Shown: piece after piece, positions 9,677-19,100 of the stretch | Layout: each line of letters starts with the position of its first letter | Numbering within the stretch: position 1 is the stretch's first letter | From: a virus | Virus record (IMG/VR): IMGVR_UViG_3300030107_004580 | Location: 1 to 30,770 of that record | Strand: one strand, 5' to 3' | DNA length: 30,770 nt | Notes under the pieces: generated by a model | What the model saw: the letters and a program-made list of their open reading frames with translations, nothing else | The model's database searches: none | What the model was told of the DNA's origin: nothing | Made by a program: the position numbers and the translations under genes

Positions 9677-10501
9677 TTATGTGTTTATTCTAGCCATTAA
9701 CTCTCTAGCTTTAGCAATGTCTTTATTTGATTGATAGTTTGGATCAAAAGCTGTTTTTAAATCATTAGCTATTACCTCGTGTATTCTTGTATCATAAGTA
9801 GGATCAAAAGAGTTTTTATCTAAATTATAATCAACAGGTATATTGCCGTTAGCATCAGCCGCTAAATGTAATATTTGTTGTAATCTATAGCCGTTGTGGT
9901 AATCATTCGGATCTAAAGTAGGATCTGGATCAGATAAAATACTTCTCCAGTTATCTTTTATTAAATTATTTACAAAAAAGTCTATATCAAATGGAGGGGG
10001 CGTATTTAAATCTCCTCTAGCTTTTATTAAATCTTGTTTAGCTTGCATTAACGTTTGCATCCAATCACCTATTGATTCCCAATCTTTAGTTATAATATTA
10101 GGTTTTTTATCTACCATTTCCCCTGTTGTTGGATCTAAAGCCCTTAATATTACATTCATGTTTTCATCAACAAAAATCTCTCCGTTTTCTGTCATAAAAT
10201 TATCATCCCAACCATGATCAGTCCAATTGGATCTAGTTCTTAAATCCATAGCGTGCTCTTCTTTTATCATTTTAACTGTATCTAATTCTTTTGATATTTT
10301 GTAAATAGCACTTTTAAATGTTTCGGCTAGTTCGGTGTTACCTTGTTGCATAGCGACATCAGACATCATTACTAGATTTTTTACAACCGCGTTTATATTT
10401 GCTTGGTTTTTAGGACCATGTATTTCTGAAGATAACGACTTGTTACCATAAGGTACAGTTTCGTAATATCTTTCCATTGCTCTTATTTTTTCTGAACTCA
10501 T
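9677..10501 (-). CDS. Unknown virion-module protein, 274 aa
   Basis: Not recognised. The protein is acidic and soluble-looking, without membrane segments or signal peptide. The N-terminal half is helical (MSSEKIRAMERYYETVPYG...). The middle is rich in Asp, Asn and Trp (SNWTDHGWDDNFM; ILSDPDPTLDPNDYHNGY), and the C-terminus is helical again. The gene sits 5 nt after the S74-domain protein and 6 nt before the 1206-aa gene, so it is locked into the ejection-type cluster. A small structural or chaperone role for the neighbouring large proteins is a guess from position. No catalytic motif was found. Confidence 0.8.
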   Translation of the reverse strand: MSSEKIRAMERYYETVPYGNKSLSSEIHGPKNQANINAVVKNLVMMSDVAMQQGNTELAETFKSAIYKISKELDTVKMIKEEHAMDLRTRSNWTDHGWDDNFMTENGEIFVDENMNVILRALDPTTGEMVDKKPNIITKDWESIGDWMQTLMQAKQDLIKARGDLNTPPPFDIDFFVNNLIKDNWRSILSDPDPTLDPNDYHNGYRLQQILHLAADANGNIPVDYNLDKNSFDPTYDTRIHEVIANDLKTAFDPNYQSNKDIAKARELMARINT

Positions 10502-10506
10502 ATTAT

Positions 10507-11394
10507 TTAATTTTTAGCTACCATATCTACGTCGATCATATTGTAATGAACTCCATAATAACCATTATCCATAATTTTTACAGCATCTTCTCTACCTAAT
10601 TCCAATAAATCTTGAGCTATTGTTCCAGACCATTTTTTACTATTACCTTTATAATTAAATGTATAAACAGGTATTCCAGATTCTGAAATTCCAGTTTTTA
10701 CTATATTTTCTTTTAACCTAATATCTGAAAACATTAAAGGAATTGCTGAACTAACAGCGCTACTTAAAAAAGCATCTCTAGATGCTCTAGCTTGGTCTCT
10801 TGCTGCATCTGCATACATTTTTCTTTCTTGAGCGAATTGTAATTGTTTTTCAACTTTTCCAATATCAAAAGCTTCAACCATTCTAGCACCTTCTCTTTCT
10901 AACATATCTCTTTTTTGTTCTCCTGTTCGTTCTAATTGATCTAATCTACCAGCCTCTGCTTTAGCTCTTAATTCGTTCGCTTGCTCTTGTCTACCTATAT
11001 CAACAGATTGCTGTCTAGCTTGTTGAACCCCTTGGTTTGCTAACACTTGCGCTAAACCAGCGATACCAGAAGAACCAGCAGCGCCAGACATATTATTCAT
11101 TATGTTGGCCATGTTTTGTTGTGATTGCTCTTTTGCATAATCAGCCGCTTGAAGATTAACTTTAGTGTCTTCGTAAACATTTTCCATGTCCGCATAAGGA
11201 TTTTTTACGCCAGCATATGGGTTTTCCATTTTTTGATTATCCCATTGCGTCATCCAATATTGATGATCCTCATTAGCGGCTCTCTGTTCTCTTCTTCTTT
11301 TAGATCCACCAAAAAGTAAACTTAGAAACTTATGTGGAGAGGTTCCAGTTTCCGCCTCTAATCTTTGTACTTTTTTAAAACTTGAATATTCCAT
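10507..11394 (-). CDS. Helical internal virion protein with C-terminal Peptidase_S74 chaperone domain, 295 aa
   Basis: Residues 30-40 are strongly basic (GSKRRREQR). Residues 80-210 are Ala/Gln/Arg-rich helices, including QQARQQSVDIGRQEQANELR, similar in character to T7 gp14/P22 gp7-type internal proteins. A Gly/Ala/Ser-rich hydrophobic patch lies near 102-118 and an Ala/Ser patch at 208-222. From residue 222 there is a Peptidase_S74 intramolecular chaperone domain: SDIRLKENI with Ser223 and Lys228 at the Ser-Lys spacing of the self-cleaving dyad, then YTFNYKG, WSGTIAQDLL and the terminal YGVHYNMIDVDMVAKN. The family trimerises and then cuts itself off phage fibres and spikes. Here it is attached to a helical protein, so the product may be matured to about 222 residues. 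A 38-nt gap separates it from the 120-aa gene. The S74 call is firm; the internal-protein role is inferred. Confidence 0.85.
   Translation of the reverse strand: MEYSSFKKVQRLEAETGTSPHKFLSLLFGGSKRRREQRAANEDHQYWMTQWDNQKMENPYAGVKNPYADMENVYEDTKVNLQAADYAKEQSQQNMANIMNNMSGAAGSSGIAGLAQVLANQGVQQARQQSVDIGRQEQANELRAKAEAGRLDQLERTGEQKRDMLEREGARMVEAFDIGKVEKQLQFAQERKMYADAARDQARASRDAFLSSAVSSAIPLMFSDIRLKENIVKTGISESGIPVYTFNYKGNSKKWSGTIAQDLLELGREDAVKIMDNGYYGVHYNMIDVDMVAKN
10510..10731 (-). other. Peptidase_S74 self-cleaving chaperone domain
   Basis: This segment encodes residues 222-295 of the 295-aa protein. The Ser-Asp-x-Arg-Leu-Lys-x-Asn-Ile signature is complete, with Ser223 as predicted nucleophile at the cleavage point and Lys228 as its partner. 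The domain is at the extreme C-terminus, as the family requires for autocatalytic release. Confidence 0.88.
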
Positions 11395-11432
11395 ATTTTA
11401 TTTATTTTATCTATAATTACACTTTTTACGCT

Positions 11433-11795
11433 TTATTTACTACTTATAAAAACTTCAGATCCAACACTAAACAACTCTACTTCGTTAGTACTACTGTTTG
11501 ACATTAATACATTTGCAAAATAACCTACTAAAGTAGAAACATTAACCTGATTGTTTTTTCTAAACATAAAAATCGGTGGTATTGCACCATCTTCAATATC
11601 TTGATTGGTTAAGTTCTGTGGTGCTAAACCAGTGTCTACCTCAACGAATGTATCACCAATACCAGTGATAAACCCTATTTGATTAGGTTCCGTGGTTGTT
11701 GCATCACCGTTCGCGTTTAAATTAACAAAATATAACATGTCTCCAATTTGCGCTGAATCGTTTATTTGTTGTGTAAAGTTTATTCTATCTGGCAT
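11433..11795 (-). CDS. Small beta-rich putative virion protein, 120 aa
   Basis: The product begins MPDRINFTQQINDSAQIGDMLYFVN and continues as alternating hydrophobic/polar strands with Thr, Asn and Val (IGFITGIGDTFVEVDTG; NQVNVSTLVGYFANV). It has no signal peptide, membrane helix or catalytic motif. Composition and position between two virion genes suggest a small structural or decoration protein of the tail or fibre region. I recall similar short 'INDSxQIGD' proteins in uncultured marine phages, but this is unverified. The gap to the upstream 433-aa gene is 14 nt and the leader is A/T-only. Confidence 0.8.
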   Translation of the reverse strand: MPDRINFTQQINDSAQIGDMLYFVNLNANGDATTTEPNQIGFITGIGDTFVEVDTGLAPQNLTNQDIEDGAIPPIFMFRKNNQVNVSTLVGYFANVLMSNSSTNEVELFSVGSEVFISSK

Positions 11796-11809
11796 AGTTA
11801 TTTTTTATA

Positions 11810-13111
11810 TTATGAAGCGGCTCCAACTGCAAACAATCTACTTAGTCCTAGGTAAATCGTGGTGTTACTTGATGGGAATTTTCTAACAATAGCTTTTCCT
11901 GTTATAGTATATTTTTTAGCTAAGTTTACCGCGGTTAATTTAGTGTTTTCAACTAATGTTTGATTAGTTGTCATGACTATTGTTCCAGCACTTGAAGAAG
12001 CACTAACCTCTGTTATAGGATTGGATGCAGTGTTATCAACGCCTAAACCTTCTATATAAGACGAGCCTGCCGATGAAGCAACCTTTCCAAACCCATATGT
12101 TCCATTTACTGTTACCGACGTAGAGTTAGAAACAGTTCCCCTAACTGTTGTAGTACTTGGCGTTGTAAGTTCTATTTTTAAATCTTCAAATGATATATCA
12201 ATCCCAGTGGCGTTTTTAATATTATCCGATCCGTATGCTCGAAATGTCAACGTAACATTATCTGAAAAAGCTCGTGCGGGTTGAATACGAATATAAGGTG
12301 CACCTGGAAGCTCTGTTGCTGTTAAAGGATAATTTTCAGCAACTGTAACTATAGTAGGTGTACTAGAAAGAACACCTGCAGAAGCAGCTGTTATCTCCAT
12401 ACCAACACCTATATTTGTAACAGTATCCATGCCGTACTCTGCGAAATTAGCACTAGCATCTCTACCTGGGTGATCAATAGTTTCAGTCTCTATAAAGAAG
12501 AAATCACTATCTACCAAGGTGTCTTTTAGTTTATACAAACCAAATCCACCCGCGTCTGTAGCGGCGTTTTCTATTGCAAAACTAAAATCTATTGTTTGAG
12601 GATCGTTTGAAACAGGTGATGCTGTCGCTGTAGCGGTTAGAGCGTTTGTTGCACTAGAAAAACTAGAAGAAGCATCTCCTTTTGGCTGTATAGTTAAAGT
12701 CACATCTGCTATTTGTTTTATATCGGTACTATATAAAAATCTATTATAAACATCTGCAACTCGCTCGCCTGAATCAAAATAACTCCCAGCAACATTTTCA
12801 GCAAACTCAGTTTCGAAATGAGCTTCTGCGTATACTATAAAAGTGTACGTCTCTCCATCTGTATCTTCTGGAAAATTTATAGAACCTGTATATGAACCAC
12901 CCTTCATGGTTATATTAGCTAGTTTATTATTAGGTCCATAAACACCGGCGTTGTCATATCTTTTTGCAGAAAAATTATAATATTTATTACCCGATGTTTT
13001 TACTTGTATACTAAAAACACAACCAGTATCACCTGTTATTCTAAAATTTCTAGATTGTCTTAGCGTAGATAAATCAGTTTCATCTATCTGTATTGATGTT
13101 ATTTGTTTCAT
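11810..13111 (-). CDS. Beta-sandwich-rich tail-associated protein, 433 aa
   Basis: The start codon overlaps the stop of the 2307-aa tail gene by one base (TAATG), so translation is probably coupled. The protein is dominated by Thr/Ser/Val/Ala beta-strand sequence, with at least two apparent strand-rich blocks. The first (about 20-110) includes FRITGDTGCVFSIQVK and YTGSINFPEDTDGETYTFIVYA. The second (about 140-430) contains the Ser/Thr repeats common in Ig-like or fibre domains (TTPSTTTVRGTVSNSTSVTV). No enzymatic motif or transmembrane segment was seen. It is most likely a tail-attached fibre, appendage or surface-decoration protein partnered with the upstream nozzle-like protein. That role is inferred from coupling and composition; I do not recognise the family. 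Confidence 0.82.
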   Translation of the reverse strand: MKQITSIQIDETDLSTLRQSRNFRITGDTGCVFSIQVKTSGNKYYNFSAKRYDNAGVYGPNNKLANITMKGGSYTGSINFPEDTDGETYTFIVYAEAHFETEFAENVAGSYFDSGERVADVYNRFLYSTDIKQIADVTLTIQPKGDASSSFSSATNALTATATASPVSNDPQTIDFSFAIENAATDAGGFGLYKLKDTLVDSDFFFIETETIDHPGRDASANFAEYGMDTVTNIGVGMEITAASAGVLSSTPTIVTVAENYPLTATELPGAPYIRIQPARAFSDNVTLTFRAYGSDNIKNATGIDISFEDLKIELTTPSTTTVRGTVSNSTSVTVNGTYGFGKVASSAGSSYIEGLGVDNTASNPITEVSASSSAGTIVMTTNQTLVENTKLTAVNLAKKYTITGKAIVRKFPSSNTTIYLGLSRLFAVGAAS

Positions 13112-16100
13112 TATGTGTTATATTCTATTCCTGAAGTTTGTCCTATTCCCTGAAAATTAAAAGCTTGAAGATCTACAACGTTAGCCTCACCTTTTATATA
13201 ATTAAACCACTTGTTTTCTTTTTCTATAAAATCATTTACCGTTCCAGACTGTTGATCCGTTATAATAGATTGACCAGTCCATCCTTCTGTACCCTCGTAG
13301 TTTAAAGTATTATAACTTTTAATTAACTTTGGGTTTGAGTTTAAAACGCTTGTTATAGTAGACGGTTGTAACACACCATAAAAAGTGTTTCTATTAACAT
13401 CATCCCCGTCGAAACCAACCTCAACATTATGTCTCCAAATTCTTCCTTGATTAAAAGTGTAGTAATTATTAGATGAGCTTACACCAAATTCTGGTATAAA
13501 AGATTTAAAACTTGACCACCCTTTTACTGATTCTTCAAAAGATATAGTAACACCGCTTACAAGATTATCATCTGGACTACCTGTTCCTCTTGTTAGTACG
13601 TTATTATCACTAGATAATGTTAAATTATAAGTTTTATTACGATCATCGTAACTACCCACAATTGAGTCTGAATTTCTTAAATTATCTCTAAAATAATCAT
13701 TCATTCCAGCAGATGATATAGGTGTTAATCCATCCATAGAAAGTCTTAACACCGCGCCTCTTTGTTTATCTGCAAAATAGGCTCTATAAGATTCTTTAGC
13801 AAAAGATTCTGGATTTTTTGATATACCATAATCTCCAACAAAAGGATTGCTATCACCAAGAACGGCGCTAGAAGCTATTAGTTGAGGTTTTCCATCTGCG
13901 TTATACAAAGTGTCTTTACCCGCTGTTATTCTAACAACTCTATCTTCACAAAAAGCAATTAAACTAACTCTTCTTTGAAATAATTTTTGTATACTTCCAT
14001 AAGTAGGGTTTATATCTTTTGTTATTTTTTCTGCTTGTATAAATTGATTTAAATTATTAACACCGCTAGTTGAATTATAAATTCCTGAATATATTAAACC
14101 ATGTTTTCTAGTTTCTTCTTTATATTGCTCTTCTAATGTCGCGGATGCTTTTACGCCTTTACCTATAGTCATTTCGTTAAAATCATCTCTAATTCTATTA
14201 GATTCCACACCATTACCAAAAGAAAAACAATCATAATAAGACAAACCAACTGCTCTAGAACCACCAGTAACTTTGTAGATTAAAGCTAGTTTAGTTATAT
14301 ATGTATCAACTATTTCTTCTACTTGGTATATTATAGCCGTAACAAAACTATTATCTTCGTTAAAAAATCTTATTCGTTTTCCTTGATATTTGTTTGTTTG
14401 CGCGGCTAATCCAGCAGCGTCATTACTATAAGTTTCTGTATTATCAATTTTTAAACCAGGAGAAGCTATTTCTACTATATTATAATAACCATTATTATTG
14501 GCATGCCAATTCGTAACTATAAGTGATAATCCCGCTGCATTTGATGGAAAAGTAGGCATAGAATCTGTTTTATCACACCATATTCTAGATCCAATAGGTG
14601 CAAACAATTCAGAGTTTGATTTTTTAGTACTCTTAAGAGTTACAGGTATTGCGTTACTTGCTTCATAATATATATCTAAATCTACATCTTCTTTTTGTTT
14701 TGTTTCCCATATAGCTGGTGTGTCTGGGGATTCAGAGCCACCGTCAGCGATTACCTCGTCAAAAAATCTAATAGCACTAGAAGTGTCAACATCTCTAACC
14801 CCATAAGGATTTATGTTATAAACAGTATCAGTGGGATCTTTATCCACTTCAATAATATAAAGTAACCGCCTATTAGTTTTGCTACCAAATTTAATCACCG
14901 CATTCATAAAATCATAACGAGATTGCGGTACGGTTCCATATGCGGTAAAACCATCATTTCCACCAACATAACTTTCATTAAGAGCAATGTTGTAATAATG
15001 CCTAATACTAGGTGAAGCAACGTTATCAGCTGGAGCCACCATACTTGTTCCATCCCAAATCTCAACGTTTTCATTACAGTTGGTATGATTGTAAATTCTT
15101 TTAACATTAAACTTTTTAATAGTAAATATTTCGTTACTACCTACGAATCTAAACTTCGCGCCAACTTGTATTTTTGCTGCAACATTTTTCTGATCTTCAT
15201 CTTTTATTTGCCACTGTGTTTTGTAACGATCAACATGTTCTTGTGTGATTTTCAACGTAGCATTTATATTCTCAACCCCAGTAGAGGCGTCAACAGCAAA
15301 AGCCATACCAGTCCCACCTACTCCCTGCATCTGTCCCCGTGGGTCGTAACTAGGTACCCAATTACCATCGTGTAAATCATCTCCAACAGGACTAATTGAT
15401 AGATGGATAAAATACGGTCCTGGAGCATTAGGATCAGTTGCTTCGTATTCCATATTGGAGGTGTACGCTTGAGTTGTCGTTGCGCCAGCCTCGTTACTCC
15501 AAAGTCTACTACCTACCTCACTCATAGTAAACTCGTAATCACCCATTGAGTCAACATTAATTATACCTTCTAAACTATCTACAACGTTACTACCATCTGT
15601 AGCAGGTGGATTAGTATTAGCTACAACACCATGACCTTTCCAAAGCCTACCACTCAATGAGGCTTCTAACGTGCCTGTGGCACCAGTTGGATCAGAAGGA
15701 TCAATTGGCTGTGCCGAGGCCATATAAGCTCTATCTATAAACCAATTTGGTTGTAATTCATTTTCTCCAAAATCAAGTAGATTGTTCCAAGCTCCTTCTG
15801 TATCACTTTTATTAAAACCATGCAACGTTTTTGTGTTTTCTGTATAAGAGTTATTAACACTAGCAACCCCATCTGTGTTAGTGCCATTACCCGCATAATC
15901 AGATTGTTCATCAGCAAAGTAGTAAGCTTTTAAACTAGCTGTTAAACTATAAGATACTTGATCTACTATTAAAGGTTCTAAATAAGCGTTTGTTATAGAA
16001 TCTGATATTATTTTAACAAAAAACCTACCTTCAAATTCAGAAGACTCTCTAATATTTCTCTTTTTAATTTCCACTCTTATAGTTGGATCTAACACACCTG

Positions 16101-19100
16101 ACACATAGGCAAACCCGTCTTCATTTGTGATTGGTTTGTTTAATTTTAACCTATATTTTGGATCGGTGTCTTCATCTAAAACTTCCATACTTAAAATCTC
16201 GTACCTACTAGATTCTATTCTGTTATTACCATCTTCTATAGAAAATTGAAACGTTAGTTTTTCATCTATATCTTCAAGAGCACCCCCAGAATTTTCAACC
16301 CACGTGTCTTTAAATATTAATATTTGGGTCTCATCTTCTTGAGGAATATTAAGGCCAGATAAATAATCAACAAACAAATCTTCTACTATTGCTAACGAGC
16401 CACCTACATTACCTACTTGTTGATAACTATATTTAACATAATCTGGGGCTTCTGTTTTTATATCAACAACTTTAAATTTATTATTAATAGGAACTTGAAC
16501 CTCTCGGTCAGCTTGTTTTTTAAGTATTAAATAATCTTCTTTTTGTAACTTGTTTACATCTGAAGAAGGAAAAGATATCCATAAATTCTCCGTATTTTCT
16601 GCTCTATAAACCCTATCCATAGATAAATTGTAATATTCACCTGAATTTTGTTTAATAAATATTTTGTAATACGTAGCGAAACCAGGCACGTTGTCTTGGT
16701 TTTCCAATGTAGCTGTTAGTTGTATAGATCTACTAGCGTTCCCATCAAAAATAGACGTGCTATCAGCATCCCAAGGTATTTTTACAGAAGCATTTTTACT
16801 TGTAAACACTGGAGTTTCTCTACCATATTCATCTCCATATACAACACCTAATTGATACGTTCTAAATGTTTTGAGTGATTTTTGTCCTGTTGTAAAATCT
16901 ATATTATCATTATCATTAAAAGATCTTTGCCTATAATTAGCTGTGATTTCGGGTTTAACAACACCATCTTCTCCAACCATATTATATCCCTGCGTATAGT
17001 TACCGTAAATTAATCTATTACTAGTTATCTCTTGAGCTAAAGCTTTTTTAGGTACATTGTCCCAAGGTCGTAAAATTTGATTAGATGGTAAAGCGGCGTG
17101 TACATTTTCTTTAGATACAGTATATTTACCCATGTATGAAGTTGGAAGTGCTAATGTGTTTACTACTGGTTGACCGAAAACAGCTGAATATGTATCATAA
17201 ACAGAAACACCCGGTGTTGTATTTGTATTCCAATCATTAAAAGTTTGACCATCAGGCGTGGGATCATCAGGTTTTATACTATCAAGTGAATAAATAGTAC
17301 TTGAGTTTTCTTTTTTAAAAAGTATATCTATTTGTACTACGTCTTCGGGGATATCGGCTGGAACTATATTTAACAAATCTATACTTTGACAATTATTTTG
17401 AATACCTGAGTTATACATGTTTTTGGTAGGATGAAAAGCAAATGAAGAAGCATTAAAAGCTACATCAGTAAACGGTGAGAAAGCTGAGTATTCACCATCT
17501 TCGTACTTCCATCTAGTTCCAAATCTAATAAATTTTTCTTCAAACAATCTATCTTCTTCAATTTCCTTCATTACATTCATGTAAACGCCTTCTGTTGTCT
17601 TGTACATAAAACCAGGAACATTAGGGTTTGGAGGCGTATCAAAACCAGCTGCTGTAGTTGGTACTGAATTGTCTATACTAATAATCTCTACTTTGTATTC
17701 CGTAAAACCAGGCGTACCTATTTGAGTGTATATGTCTACAATAGAACATCTTACTTGGAAATTAGATGGCAAAGATCCAGATTGATTAGGCTGACTTAAC
17801 AATAAAATATCCCCTATATTATAATTAGCACTAACTTGAAGATTAGCAACGTTAATACCTAAACCCCATTGATTAGCAGGCCAATCAGATTGTAAAATGT
17901 TTGGGTAAAATGTGGGATCGGGATCTTGTGATAACTGTAATGTCGTGTCATTACCACTAGTAGTAGCATTGAGAATATGTAAATTAGGACCAAACCCTGA
18001 GGCAACGATTAAATCACCACTACCAACATTAGTGCTACTAGGAACTATTATTTCATTTGTTGGTTCATAAAAATCTTCTGGAGCAACAACTTCAGCAGTT
18101 TTTGACCAGCCTATTCTATCAATATAATCGCCATCATCCGGGTTATTTCCAGGACCAGTTTGATCTGAAATAATAGTAGACCCACCATTATACATAACAG
18201 CTCTTATTATACCACCCGTGTGACTACTTGGTATCGTAAAAACATGGCTAAACGGTGTACCTAAAGTACCAACAGTGTTAACATCACTAGCGTCTCTAGT
18301 AAAATCTTTTGTATCTAAAACTTGATAGTTAGCCCCAAAACCAACATCTGCACTTTGACCATCGTAATCTATTAAAGCAATAGAAAGTGTTTGTGTAGAC
18401 GTATCTAAAGAGTGCCATCTAAAGTAAACTCTAATTTTCTCTCCAACTTCCCATTGCTGCTCAGCATTTGTAGCTAGAACACCATTTTGATAACTATAAG
18501 GACCGCTGCTTGGATTATTGTAAAAATGAAATCTAAGCCAACCAGCACCGTTATCATGGTTTGGACCAGGGTTTAATGGATCTAAATTATCAAATCTTAT
18601 AGCGCCAGTGCCATCATTACTAGGATCACTTGATTGGGAAAGACTTTCCGAATAGTATATATCATCTTGACTACCGTTGTCATAGTTAAATCTATATATT
18701 AAAGGTAAATTTTCATTTGTGTTACCGCCGCCATAATTAAATGTCCCAAATGGATTTATTGAAAGATAATAATTACCACCTGCATAGCCAATAGGATTTG
18801 ATAGCGGTACTGTTTGAGCAGGAGGATCAACAAAATTACCAAGCATAGTAGCCTGTATACTACTACTAAAATCACTTGCTGTTCTAGCTATTCTTACAAA
18901 AGCCGTGTCGCCTTGTGATACTAGATAAGTTCCATCACCACCACCATCATATGGATTTGATGGATCAGCGTTTACCGATGTCGAACCTTGTGAAAAATCA
19001 CAGTTAGCACTTAACTCTTCGGCACCACCAGGTATATTAACACTTAACTTTGGAGCTAACATTGGTCTTTTTTTAATAACGGCTATATGTTGCTCCTCTA

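Noticed and set aside
14904-15107. 67-codon minus-strand frame inside the large tail gene
   Set aside because: It is an out-of-frame shadow within the 2307-aa gene with no leader or recognisable product.
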